Source: Paenibacillus graminis
GTDB lineage: Bacteria; Bacillota; Bacilli; Paenibacillales; Paenibacillaceae
Direction: 5' to 3'
DNA length: 64,000 nt
NCBI RefSeq assembly: GCF_000758705.1
Contig: NZ_CP009287.1
Span: 3,348,001 to 3,412,000 of the forward strand
Shown here in pieces: positions 32,367 to 41,096 of this stretch (positions are counted from its first letter, which is position 1; each line of letters starts with the position of its first letter). The notes beneath the pieces are model-generated. The model made no database searches, was not told the DNA's origin, and worked only from the letters and a program-made list of their open reading frames with translations. Both the position numbers and the translations under genes were made by a program.

Positions 32367-35102
32367 TTGCTTAACAAGCAAGCCTGGAGCCTGAGAATCC
32401 GCAGTAAAATTGCGCTCGGATATGTCATGATCCTGCTTATGCTGGGCCTTTTTCTGCTTGTAGTGGCAGGCAGAATAACTGATCTGGAGAAAGAAACGGT
32501 TTTTTTGAGCGATCATGACATGAAGGTGCACGAGCTTACCTATCAAATCGAAAAAAATGTGCTGGATATGGAGACTGGTCAGCGCGGGTATGCGCTTACC
32601 GGTGACTCCAGCTATTTGGCCCCGTATGACACCGGAATTACAGAATGGAAGATTCATTATACGAGATTAAGCAGCCTGATCAAGGATAATCCCGACCAGT
32701 TGAAGAATCTGAGCAACATCCAGAGCAGTATTGAACAATGGATCGAATCCGCGGGACAATATATTGTGGATCTGAAACGGAATGGCCAGACTCAGGCAGT
32801 CAATGCTTTTTTCCATAATGACAGCGGCAAGGTTATTATTGATTCCATCCGTACACAGTTCGACTATTTCCGTGACAACGAACGGAAGCTTACCAGCGAG
32901 CGGATAGCCAACCTGAAAGCAAGCAATGACAAGCTTTTGATAACCATGTATATCCTCTGGGGACTGGTTGCACTGCTGGCCGCGCTTATTACTTATCTGA
33001 TCTCAGCAAGCATCGTTAAACCGCTTCGGAGTGTAATTCAGGCGATCCGCACTATCGCCGGCGGAGGCAATATGTCCGAACGGATTTCAGTGAAGACCCT
33101 TGATGAAATCAATGATCTGGGGAATGCCACGAATGACCTGCTGGATACGGTGCAGCGGCAGCAGTGGGGCAGTGAGCAGCTGGCGTTAATGTCTGTTGCT
33201 CTACAGGAGACTACGGATCTGCCGTTGCTGTGCCGTACATTTATGAACAGGCTGTCTGTGATACTGGAGCTGCAGTATGGTGCTGTTTATGTACTGAACG
33301 GGAAAAAAGAGTATAAACGAATGTACTCCTATGCAGGTTCAGAGCAACAGGCGGTTGATTTCGGAAAGAATACGATTCGGCTGGGGGAAGGGCTCATTGG
33401 CCAATGTGCGGCCGATATGAGAGTGATTCGTATTGAAAATTTACCCGAAGATTACATAAGCATCAACTCCGGACTTGGAAGATCCGCACCCAAGTTTGCC
33501 GTAATTGCTCCTATCCTATTTGAGAACAGAACGCTGGCCGTTCTTGAAGCGGCTTCGCTTACCCAATGGGCACCGTATCATGTAGAGCTATTTAACGAAT
33601 TGCTGAAAATGATGGGAGTCACCTTGAATTCTGTATTGACACGGATGGAAGTCCAGCAGCTGTATAGCGAATCCCAAACAATGAATGAAGAATTGCAGGT
33701 CCAATCCGAAGAACTTCAGGTGCAGTCTGAAGAACTGCAGGTACAGACTGAAGAACTGCAGAATCATACAAAGGAGCTGCTCACACTCAACCGGGAGCTG
33801 GAGCACCAGAAGTCAGTTGCAGAGAATGCAGCAGCTGAGTTGGAGAAAAGTAACGAGCAGCTGGAATTAAGCTCACGTTACAAATCTGAATTTTTAGCCA
33901 ACATGTCTCATGAGCTGCGTACACCGCTTAACAGTATGTTGATTCTTTCGCAGCTGCTTACAGAGAACCGGAATGACAGCTTGACGGAAGAAGAACAGGG
34001 ATATGCCGAAGTCATTCATTCGTCGGGCAGTGAATTGCTGGGGATGATCAATGATATTCTGGACCTGTCCAAAGTGGAAGCCGGGAAAATGACCGTTGAG
34101 CGGGACCCTGTCAATCTTACAGAGCTTCCCTCTATGCTGTATGGTTATTTCACCAAGACGGCGGAGCAGAAAAATATTGAGTTCAAGGTGACTCTGGAGA
34201 ACAATGTTCCGGATATATTTTTTACAGACGAGATGCGTTTGCATCAAATTCTGCGGAACCTGCTATCCAATGCTTTTAAATTTACAGAAAAAGGTTTTGT
34301 CGAGGTCGTCATCAGCCGCCTTGAACCAACGTCCGCACCACAGCTTCCTGAGGCAGGTTCCGTTCTCTCCTTTGCTGTGAGGGATAGCGGAATCGGAATC
34401 GGGGAAACGAACCGGGAGGTTATCTTCGAGGCATTTCGCCAGGCTGACGGCTCAACGGCGCGTAAATTCGGCGGTACGGGACTGGGATTGTCCATATCGC
34501 TGCAACTGGCCCGGCTGCTTGGGGGCACCATCTCTTTGGATAGTAAAGAGGGGGAAGGCAGCACGTTTACGCTGTTTATTCCATGCCGTGAGGAAGAAGA
34601 CGGATATGAATCCGTTTTTCCTGGGGTATGGACTCTGCAGGCTGCTGCTGCCGCTGAGCGGGAGGATAAGCAGCCGAATGGTGCTGAGGGAGCGGACACT
34701 GTCTTGTTTGATAAGGAGTATTCGAATTTGCACGGTAAAACGGTGCTGATCGTGGATGACGATGTGCGCAACATCTATGCACTTGAAAAAGGGCTGGAGC
34801 CTTATGATATGAATATTCTGACAGCCCAATCAGGCTTCGAATGCCTGCAGATGGTCAGAGAGCAGCCTGATGTGGATATCGTTCTGCTGGATATTATGAT
34901 GCCAAATCTGGACGGTTACGACACTCTGTCGATTATTCGTGAGGAGCTGATGCTGCCGGAGCTGCCCATTATCGCCATTTCAGCCAAAACAATGAAAGAA
35001 GACCGGGAGAAATGTCTGGCTGCCGGAGCTTCGGATTTTATCAGCAAGCCTGTAATCATTCAGGATGTGGTGACCCGGATGTGCCGCCTGATGGGGGCAT
35101 GA
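32367..35102 (+). CDS. Hybrid sensor histidine kinase (CHASE3-HAMP-GAF-HisKA-REC)
   Basis: A 911-residue membrane kinase. In order: membrane segment near 20-40, extracellular CHASE3 domain (ETGQRGYALTGD), second membrane segment near 195-217, HAMP, GAF (about 290-430), a heptad coiled coil of repeated EELQVQS units near 440-475, HisKA with the phospho-histidine in MSHELRTPLN near 512, HATPase (NLLSNAFKF, DSGIGIG, GTGLGLSIS) and a C-terminal receiver with phospho-aspartate in IVLLDIMMPNLDG near 844. The TTG at 32367 lies 8 bases after TGGAGG; the ATG at 32352 overlaps that site. No separate output regulator is adjacent, so signal goes elsewhere. Confidence 0.93.
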   Translation: MLNKQAWSLRIRSKIALGYVMILLMLGLFLLVVAGRITDLEKETVFLSDHDMKVHELTYQIEKNVLDMETGQRGYALTGDSSYLAPYDTGITEWKIHYTRLSSLIKDNPDQLKNLSNIQSSIEQWIESAGQYIVDLKRNGQTQAVNAFFHNDSGKVIIDSIRTQFDYFRDNERKLTSERIANLKASNDKLLITMYILWGLVALLAALITYLISASIVKPLRSVIQAIRTIAGGGNMSERISVKTLDEINDLGNATNDLLDTVQRQQWGSEQLALMSVALQETTDLPLLCRTFMNRLSVILELQYGAVYVLNGKKEYKRMYSYAGSEQQAVDFGKNTIRLGEGLIGQCAADMRVIRIENLPEDYISINSGLGRSAPKFAVIAPILFENRTLAVLEAASLTQWAPYHVELFNELLKMMGVTLNSVLTRMEVQQLYSESQTMNEELQVQSEELQVQSEELQVQTEELQNHTKELLTLNRELEHQKSVAENAAAELEKSNEQLELSSRYKSEFLANMSHELRTPLNSMLILSQLLTENRNDSLTEEEQGYAEVIHSSGSELLGMINDILDLSKVEAGKMTVERDPVNLTELPSMLYGYFTKTAEQKNIEFKVTLENNVPDIFFTDEMRLHQILRNLLSNAFKFTEKGFVEVVISRLEPTSAPQLPEAGSVLSFAVRDSGIGIGETNREVIFEAFRQADGSTARKFGGTGLGLSISLQLARLLGGTISLDSKEGEGSTFTLFIPCREEEDGYESVFPGVWTLQAAAAAEREDKQPNGAEGADTVLFDKEYSNLHGKTVLIVDDDVRNIYALEKGLEPYDMNILTAQSGFECLQMVREQPDVDIVLLDIMMPNLDGYDTLSIIREELMLPELPIIAISAKTMKEDREKCLAAGASDFISKPVIIQDVVTRMCRLMGA
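33688..33770 (+). repeat. In-frame 21-bp repeat encoding a heptad coiled coil
   Basis: Within the kinase gene, the unit GAAGAACTGCAGGTnCAgnCn repeats three full times and partly a fourth, encoding EELQVQS/T heptads that link the GAF and kinase domains. Copy number sets the helix register, so slippage here could alter signalling. Confidence 0.75.
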
Positions 35103-35129
35103 GTGAAACTTGACTTTTTCAAAAACCCA

Positions 35130-35158
35130 TTGACGGAAATATAGGTATGATTTATGAT
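35130..35158 (+). promoter_or_regulatory. Promoter of the glcT-crr-ptsG operon
   Basis: TTGACG (35130-35135), a 17-base spacer and TATGAT (35153-35158) lie about 30 bases upstream of the RAT element. Confidence 0.65.
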
Positions 35159-35188
35159 TATCTTATAAATGATCATTTATATGCAATC

Positions 35189-35215
35189 GGCGTGTTACCT
35201 TTAAGGGCATGAGCC
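35189..35215 (+). promoter_or_regulatory. GlcT-type ribonucleic antiterminator (RAT)
   Basis: GGCGTGTTACC...GGGCATGAGCC fits the RAT hairpin of GlcT-controlled transcripts, where GTGTTAC and GGCATGAG are characteristic. Its 3' end overlaps the first arm of the terminator at 35211 by five bases, so the two structures exclude each other. GlcT bound here would stop the terminator from forming. Confidence 0.85.
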
Positions 35216-35257
35216 AAGAATTGACTTCATTCATTTGAGTCTTTCTTGGCTCTTTTT
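35211..35257 (+). terminator. Conditional terminator in the glcT leader
   Basis: GAGCCAAGAA (35211-35220) pairs perfectly with TTCTTGGCTC (35243-35252), followed by TTTTTT. It precedes glcT itself, so the operon controls its own antiterminator. Confidence 0.88.
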
Positions 35258-35297
35258 TATGCGAAAAATTGGATATTGGGTGGAAAGGAGGGAGAAC

Positions 35298-36167
35298 TTG
35301 GCCAAGGAAAACGAGCAGTTTGAGGTACTGCGGGTAATTGGAAACAACGTGGTGATGGTTCAAGGGGGAAGAAAGGGCAAGGAATATGTGATTATCGGCA
35401 AGGGTATCGGGTTTGCGGTCAAAGATTCGGGATTCATTGATGCAAATGACCAGCGGATTGAGAAATTGTTCCGGCTGGAGGATCGTGACGAATGGAGTCA
35501 ATACCAGATTTTGCTCGAAGATATTGATCCCAAAGTTATGAAGATTACAGACGATATTATTGCGGATATTGCTCATGAATTTTCCGGCAAGTTGAACGAC
35601 AAAATCTATTTGGCGCTCCCCAGCCATATTCAGTTCACCATTTACCGTCTGCGGGGCGGCATGGATATTGTCAACCCGTTCCTTCAGGAGACTAAAATGT
35701 CATTTCCGAAGGAATATGAGATCGCTTACAGGGCAGCGGAGAAAATCAGTGCGGAATTCAATGTTCAGATTCCTGAAGATGAAGTGGGTTTTCTGACCTA
35801 TCACGTGTATTCTGCTGTCAGCAATGTGCCGGTAGGCCAGCTCGTCAAAGCCTCGAATATTGTCAGCGAGCTGCTGGATATGATCCGCGAGGAACGCAAT
35901 TTAACCTTTGCTTACGGGAGTATGAACCACATCCGGCTGATGATCCATCTGAGATTTTCCATTGAGCGGATTCTGCAGGGGTCACTTATCGACAATCCGT
36001 TCGTGAAACATATTCAGAAAGAATACAAAGAAGAATACAAGCTGGCCCAAAAACTGGGCAATGTCATGCGGAATTCGCTGGGCACAGAGGTTCCGGAAGA
36101 AGAAATCTGCTTCCTCGCCATGCATTTGCGCCGTTTGTTTCAGACTTTGGACCAGCAGCGGATGTAG
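35298..36167 (+). CDS. glcT: PTS operon antiterminator GlcT
   Basis: GlcT is the BglG-family RNA-binding antiterminator of glucose PTS genes. The 289-residue protein has an N-terminal CAT RNA-binding domain (about 1-60, with IGNNVVMVQ and VIIGKGIGF) and two PTS regulation domains (about 70-170 and 175-285). Conserved histidines that PTS proteins phosphorylate are in LTYHVYSAV, MNHIRLMIHLRF and LAMHLRRLF. The TTG at 35298 follows AAAGGAGGGAG at about 6-7 bases. In Bacillus glcT lies just upstream of ptsG, as here. A RAT element precedes glcT itself. Confidence 0.93.
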   Translation: MAKENEQFEVLRVIGNNVVMVQGGRKGKEYVIIGKGIGFAVKDSGFIDANDQRIEKLFRLEDRDEWSQYQILLEDIDPKVMKITDDIIADIAHEFSGKLNDKIYLALPSHIQFTIYRLRGGMDIVNPFLQETKMSFPKEYEIAYRAAEKISAEFNVQIPEDEVGFLTYHVYSAVSNVPVGQLVKASNIVSELLDMIREERNLTFAYGSMNHIRLMIHLRFSIERILQGSLIDNPFVKHIQKEYKEEYKLAQKLGNVMRNSLGTEVPEEEICFLAMHLRRLFQTLDQQRM

Positions 36168-36222
36168 CATTTGGTTATAACACTAACTAAACCACAAACA
36201 GAAACAGTAAGGAGAGAAACTC

Positions 36223-36735
36223 ATGTTTTCCAAATGGAAGTCCAAAAAAGAAGCACAACCGTCAAAGATACCAGTGCTGGAGATTCCGGCACCGGTCAGC
36301 GGGCAAGCCGTTTCCTTAACAGGAGTGCCGGATGAAATGTTCTCAGGCGGGCATATGGGGCAGGGAATTGCCATAGAACCAAGTGAGGGGAAATTAATCG
36401 CCCCTTTTGACGGGAAAGTCGCCCATGTAGTCAAATCCAATCATGCTGTAATCATAGAGCATTCTTCCGGACTCCAGCTGCTGCTGCATATCGGAATTGA
36501 CACTGTAAGCTTGAAAGGCAGCGGATTTATCAGCCATGTCGCCAGCGGAGATGAAGTGAAAGCTGGACAGACGCTGATTGAGTTCGATATCGCATCGATT
36601 CGGGCAGCTGGTTATCAGACTGTTATACCGGTCATAGTGACCAGCAATGGGGAAACGATTCCTGAGGTGGCTTGCCACTATGGCCAAGTAACCGCCGGCA
36701 CAAACATTATTCTTACCGTGGCATCCAGGCAATAA
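36223..36735 (+). CDS. crr: PTS glucose-type enzyme IIA
   Basis: A 170-residue EIIA of the glucose family, which passes phosphate from HPr to the IIB domain. The active-site histidine is in LLLHIGIDTV near residue 90, with a second conserved histidine in VIIEHSSGLQ near 75. In Bacillus subtilis PtsG carries IIA fused at its C-terminus; here it is a separate protein between glcT and ptsG. The start follows AAGGAGAG. Confidence 0.93.
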   Translation: MFSKWKSKKEAQPSKIPVLEIPAPVSGQAVSLTGVPDEMFSGGHMGQGIAIEPSEGKLIAPFDGKVAHVVKSNHAVIIEHSSGLQLLLHIGIDTVSLKGSGFISHVASGDEVKAGQTLIEFDIASIRAAGYQTVIPVIVTSNGETIPEVACHYGQVTAGTNIILTVASRQ

Positions 36736-36789
36736 ATCATACAGCATCATCGACGGCATAGCCAAATACGATAATAGGGGATGATTGGA

Positions 36790-38241
36790 ATGTTGGCTTT
36801 TCTGCAAAAATTGGGCAAGTCACTGATGCTTCCGGTAGCTACACTGCCGGCGGCGGCCATTCTGCAAGGGTTGGCACTGATTAATTATGAAAAGGATTTC
36901 CACTTAGGGGCGGCCGGCCGGTTCATCAACAGCTACATTGCACCTTTTCTGAATGCAGGCGCCGGAGCCATCTTTGGCAATCTGGCATTGATTTTTGCCA
37001 TCGGGGTTGCTATCGGATTTGCCGGTGATGCGGTTGCGGCGCTGTCCGCTCTGATTGCTTACCAGATTCTCGACAGTATCCTCAAGGTCATTCCTGCACA
37101 AATGCCTTTCATTGGCGATGATGTCAAGCTGAACATGGGTGTTCTTGGGGGGATCTTTGCGGGAGCGTGGGCAGCCTTCCTCTATAAGAAATACCATAAT
37201 ATAAAAATGCCGGATTGGCTGGGCTTTTTCGCCGGTAAACGTTTTGTTCCGATCATTACAGCGGTAACTACTATAGTATTGTCTGTTCTGGTTGGAATGA
37301 TCTGGAGTCCGATTCAAGATGTGATTAGTGATTTCGGTACCTGGGTGGTTGGGCTTGGCGGTGTCGGTGCATTTATTTTCGGGACAGCGAACCGTCTGCT
37401 CATTCCTTTTGGCCTCCATCATGTTATCAACGCCATTGCCTGGTTCCAAATCGGTGATTTCACCAACGCTGCCGGAGAAGTGGTGCATGGGGATTTGTGG
37501 CGTTTCTTCGCTGGAGATAAATCGGCCGGAATGTTCATGACAGGTTTCTTCCCGATTATGATGTTTGCAATGCCGGGAGCGGCGCTTGCATTTATTCATA
37601 CGGCTAAACCGGAAAAACGCAAAATGGTCGCATCTATCTTCATTGGTTCCGCGATTGCGTCCTTCCTGACCGGGATTACAGAACCGCTCGAATTCTCCTT
37701 TATGTTTATTGCCCCTGTACTATATCTGGTTCATGCTCTGCTCACCGGTTTCGCCGGGTTCCTGATGTATGTACTTGATGTAAAGCTGGGTTTCGGATTC
37801 TCTGCAGGACTAATCGATTACCTGCTGAATATGAAGCTGTCTACGAATGCATGGGTTCTGATTCCTGTGGGTCTTGGATTCTTTGTTCTCTACTATGTGC
37901 TGTTCCGGTTTATTATTACCAAGTTCAACCTGAAAACACCGGGGCGTGAGGATGACACCGAAGACGAAGTGCTGGAAGCCGATGTGAGCGGGGCAAAAAT
38001 TTCCGCATCCTCCAGAGCGGCCAAAATACTGGAAAATGTCGGCGGCCCGGCGAACATCCGCAACATCGATGCCTGCATTACACGCCTGCGGCTGATCGTC
38101 AACGACGAGAAGGCTGTCAAGGATGCTGCGCTGAAGCAATTGGGAGCATCCGGTGTTATGAGACTGGGGCAGGGCGCGGTGCAGATTGTATTCGGGCCAC
38201 AATCAGAACAGATCAAGGACGATATCAAAAAACTTCTGTAA
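36790..38241 (+). CDS. ptsG: PTS glucose/N-acetylglucosamine-type transporter, enzyme IICB
   Basis: The 483-residue protein has an EIIC membrane domain (about 1-385, roughly ten membrane segments) and a C-terminal EIIB domain with the phosphorylated cysteine in NIDACITRLRL near residue 432. It takes up and phosphorylates a hexose, most likely glucose given the glcT-type antiterminator; N-acetylglucosamine cannot be excluded by sequence. Motifs such as FGLHHVINAIAW and GITEPLEFSFMF are typical. I chose the ATG at 36790 because the ATG at 36781 abuts GGGG. No IIA is fused; crr upstream supplies it. Confidence 0.9.
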   Translation: MLAFLQKLGKSLMLPVATLPAAAILQGLALINYEKDFHLGAAGRFINSYIAPFLNAGAGAIFGNLALIFAIGVAIGFAGDAVAALSALIAYQILDSILKVIPAQMPFIGDDVKLNMGVLGGIFAGAWAAFLYKKYHNIKMPDWLGFFAGKRFVPIITAVTTIVLSVLVGMIWSPIQDVISDFGTWVVGLGGVGAFIFGTANRLLIPFGLHHVINAIAWFQIGDFTNAAGEVVHGDLWRFFAGDKSAGMFMTGFFPIMMFAMPGAALAFIHTAKPEKRKMVASIFIGSAIASFLTGITEPLEFSFMFIAPVLYLVHALLTGFAGFLMYVLDVKLGFGFSAGLIDYLLNMKLSTNAWVLIPVGLGFFVLYYVLFRFIITKFNLKTPGREDDTEDEVLEADVSGAKISASSRAAKILENVGGPANIRNIDACITRLRLIVNDEKAVKDAALKQLGASGVMRLGQGAVQIVFGPQSEQIKDDIKKLL

Positions 38242-38254
38242 ATAAATTCCCCAA

Positions 38255-38289
38255 AAGCGGTTCCTTTCTAATAGAGGAGCTGCTTTTTT
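38255..38289 (+). terminator. Terminator after ptsG
   Basis: AAGCGGTTCCT and AGGAGCTGCTT pair over 11 positions, with two G-T pairs, and are followed by TTTT. Confidence 0.8.
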
Positions 38290-38338
38290 GTGTTGAATAG
38301 GCAGAAAACAGAAATGTTATGATAATTATACGGTATTC

Positions 38339-38365
38339 TGATACAAAATCGCTTTGGCGTCCGTC
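38339..38365 (+). promoter_or_regulatory. Candidate ECF sigma promoter (autoregulation)
   Basis: TGATAC (38339-38344), a 17-base spacer and CGTC (38362-38365) resemble the TGtAAC-N16/17-CGTC pattern of ECF promoters. It lies 38 bases before an ECF sigma gene, the usual place for self-activation. Confidence 0.45.
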
Positions 38366-38402
38366 TTACTTATAGCTGCAGCTAATAAGGAGGATTTACA
38401 CA

Positions 38403-38921
38403 ATGGAAATTCCGGAATCTGAAATGTTTCGAACTGTATTTTATGAACACTATCCGGTAGTGCGGCGCAAGCTGGCAGCCCTGGTCCGTGATGAGGCGGC
38501 AGCAGACGATTTAGCCCAGGATGTGTTTCTCAGACTATACCGCAACCCGCCGGATGACCCTAACGCGCTTGGCGCTTGGCTTCATAGAGTGTTGACCCGG
38601 ATCGGATATGATTATTTAACCCAAAAAGCCAGGGAGCGGCGTCTCCAGGATAAGCAGGAGCTGCTGTTCAGCGCAGAGTCAGGCCCCCCTTCCGGAGAAG
38701 AGGCTGTACTCAGCAAGCTGGATCAGGAGGATGTACGGACTTGGCTGGATGGCCTCCCCGAAAGGGACAGACAAGCGCTGCTGCTGCGCTACTCGGGCTA
38801 TAGCTACACAGAAATTGCCAGCCAGCTCGGGGTAAACTCGCCGGTTATCGGAACACTGCTTAACCGGGCCACCCATAAGCTGAAGCAGCAGGCGATGAAT
38901 TCATACCCTCAGACAGATTAA
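38403..38921 (+). CDS. ECF-type RNA polymerase sigma factor
   Basis: A 172-residue group 4 sigma factor with region 2 (about 10-75, DDLAQDVFLRLYR) and region 4 (about 115-165, LPERDRQALLLRYSGYSYTEIASQLG). It would direct RNA polymerase to a stress or envelope regulon. The start follows AAGGAGG. A putative anti-sigma protein follows after 67 bases and an ABC exporter behind it, suggesting the ABC genes belong to the response. The named subgroup cannot be assigned. Confidence 0.9.
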   Translation: MEIPESEMFRTVFYEHYPVVRRKLAALVRDEAAADDLAQDVFLRLYRNPPDDPNALGAWLHRVLTRIGYDYLTQKARERRLQDKQELLFSAESGPPSGEEAVLSKLDQEDVRTWLDGLPERDRQALLLRYSGYSYTEIASQLGVNSPVIGTLLNRATHKLKQQAMNSYPQTD

Positions 38922-38988
38922 TCGTGTATCCAAGTGTATTAAAATCATCGATTTTAATTTTAGCAAAACTTTTAGGAGGAACCATCAA

Positions 38989-40107
38989 ATGACCAATCCT
39001 TTGAAATATGATTCCGATCAACATCTAACGGATGAAGCCTGGGCGAATCTGCAAACCAAGCTTGCCGATGAGCCTGTGAATCCGGTATGGGCAAAATGGG
39101 GGCAGGATGCCAAGAATGTGAACAGAATAGAAGACAGTGCGGCAACCATAGCGGACGGAAATTATATGGGAAATGCGGCGCAGCCTTCAGCCAGTCCTGC
39201 AGGAGTTACCGCCGCTCAGGAGAAAACCAAGGGCCGGACGACCCGCCGGACTGGAATGACCCGCCGCCGGAAATGGGCAACTGCTGCGGCAGGGGTAGCC
39301 GTTTTTGCGGCCATACTCGCGACACCTGTAGGCAACACGGCCATGGCGGCCATATTGAGCCAATTCCGGATGCAGGAAGTAATGGTCGTCAATGAAGATG
39401 ATCTGCGGAGTTTGTTCTATCAGGCCAGCGGGGAAGACAATGTTAATGATGCTGTTAACAAATTTGGTTCATTTAGCTATTCCTACGGTCCGCTAAATGG
39501 AATGGTGCCAGTGAATGAATTGAAGGATAAATTGGGCTATGCTCTGACCGGTGAAGCTTTTAACAGCATTAAATCGGTGTTTGTAAACTCCTCACAGCAA
39601 ATTACACTGACGCTCAAGGTGGATGAGGTGAATAAGGCGCTAAAGCGTCTGGGGGCGACCCGGCTGCTGCCAGAATCCGTTGACGGCAAGCCAGTCACAC
39701 TGTCGATTCCCGAGTCTGTAAGCTATGATTTTTCTACGGATGATCATTGGTCGAATCTGATGCAGATGAATACGCCTGTGGTGAATGTCGATCCTTCTAT
39801 CAATGTGGAAGAAGCTGTGCAGGCTATCCTTGACTTCCCCCTTCTCCCGGATGAACTGAAATCCAGTCTGCAGCAGAGCAGCATTCTGGCCGGAGACCTG
39901 CCCATGCCTGTGATCAAAGGGAATCATTCCGAGGAAATTACAGTAAACGGGACACGGGTGATCATGGAAGCCATTGAATATGGGGATGGGCCTAACTATA
40001 AAGCAACCTGGGTGAAAAATGGGCAACTGTTCGACTTTTCCGGCGGAACACTGTATCAGGATAAAGAGAAATTCATGAAGCAGCTTCAGGAGTTGATCAC
40101 GCAATGA
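38989..40107 (+). CDS. Putative membrane-anchored anti-sigma factor
   Basis: A 372-residue protein with a cytoplasmic N-terminus of about 95 residues, a basic stretch RRTGMTRRRKW, one membrane segment near residues 97-122 and an extracellular C-terminal domain of about 250 residues. I recognise no named domain. Position right after an ECF sigma gene and this topology argue that it holds the sigma factor inactive until a signal outside is sensed. It overlaps the following ABC gene by four bases (ATGA), so the operon includes the transporter. Confidence 0.7.
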   Translation: MTNPLKYDSDQHLTDEAWANLQTKLADEPVNPVWAKWGQDAKNVNRIEDSAATIADGNYMGNAAQPSASPAGVTAAQEKTKGRTTRRTGMTRRRKWATAAAGVAVFAAILATPVGNTAMAAILSQFRMQEVMVVNEDDLRSLFYQASGEDNVNDAVNKFGSFSYSYGPLNGMVPVNELKDKLGYALTGEAFNSIKSVFVNSSQQITLTLKVDEVNKALKRLGATRLLPESVDGKPVTLSIPESVSYDFSTDDHWSNLMQMNTPVVNVDPSINVEEAVQAILDFPLLPDELKSSLQQSSILAGDLPMPVIKGNHSEEITVNGTRVIMEAIEYGDGPNYKATWVKNGQLFDFSGGTLYQDKEKFMKQLQELITQ

Positions 40108-41096
40108 ATGTACCCGCAATTGAAGCCCAATTACTGACCAAAGAATACAAGAGCGGACGCGGCTGCCGGGATGTATCTATAACTGTTGAGAAAGGGGAAG
40201 CCTTTGGCTTCCTCGGTCCCAACGGCGCCGGTAAAAGCACCTTTGTCAAAATGCTGGCGGGTTTAATTCGTCCAACCAGCGGGAGTGCTGCTTTGTTTGG
40301 ACATCCGATTAGAACTATTGCAGCGAAGAGCAAGATCGGCTATCTTCCGGAGCTGTATAGGTACCAGGAATGGCTGACCGGCGAAGAGGTAGTGAGGCTC
40401 CATGCCCGCTTATGCGGTATCGGTAAGTCTGAAGCAGACATCAGAATACCGGAACTTCTGAAAGAGGTAGGGATAGGACAACGGGGACGTGACCGGGTCA
40501 AGCATTATTCCAAGGGGATGCAGCAGAGGTTGGGTCTGGCCTGTGCATTGGTAAATGATCCTGAGCTTGTTTTTCTGGATGAGCCTTCATCGGCACTTGA
40601 CCCTATCGGCCGTATGGAAGTGAGGAGCATTCTGGAAAAGCTAAAGCAGCGGGGCATCACTATTTTTCTCAACTCCCACCTGCTTGAGGATGTTGAGGTG
40701 CTGTGCGACCGGATGGCGCTGCTGAATAACGGCGAGATCCTGCGGCACGGCAAAGTTACAGAAATTTTAAATAAGCGAACTAGCTGGCATTTTAAAGTGG
40801 GCGGCTATTCGCCTTTTTTGCTGTCCTGGCTGATGGAGCATACGGGACTGCAGATCAGACAAGCTGTAGAAGATGCGGATCACGCAGAAGGCGCCATCGT
40901 TATACCTTCGACCGTTGAAGGCAGCACGGTGTGGCTGGAGGCTGAAGTTGAAAGTGAAGAGCAAGTGGGCTGGCTGAATACACTAATTATCGAGCAAGGC
41001 ATGACCTTATATGAAGTTGCCCGTAAAAAAGAACGGCTGGAAGAATGGTTTCTGGATGCTGTATCCGGACTCAGCCATAGGGGGGAGCAGGATTGA
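40104..41096 (+). CDS. ABC transporter ATP-binding protein
   Basis: A 330-residue ABC ATPase of the drug/sodium exporter type. Walker A is GPNGAGKST near residue 38, the signature YSKGMQQRLGLA near 134, Walker B LVFLDEPSSALDP near 156 and the switch histidine in LNSHLL near 192. The C-terminal 110 residues are a variable extension. It pairs with the permease gene downstream (overlap of four bases) in the ECF sigma operon. The substrate is unknown. Confidence 0.93.
   Translation: MNVPAIEAQLLTKEYKSGRGCRDVSITVEKGEAFGFLGPNGAGKSTFVKMLAGLIRPTSGSAALFGHPIRTIAAKSKIGYLPELYRYQEWLTGEEVVRLHARLCGIGKSEADIRIPELLKEVGIGQRGRDRVKHYSKGMQQRLGLACALVNDPELVFLDEPSSALDPIGRMEVRSILEKLKQRGITIFLNSHLLEDVEVLCDRMALLNNGEILRHGKVTEILNKRTSWHFKVGGYSPFLLSWLMEHTGLQIRQAVEDADHAEGAIVIPSTVEGSTVWLEAEVESEEQVGWLNTLIIEQGMTLYEVARKKERLEEWFLDAVSGLSHRGEQD

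Noticed and set aside
36300..36318. GCAAGCCGTTTCC inside crr as a further leader-element copy
   Set aside because: It is within coding sequence, and the flanking element sequence is missing.
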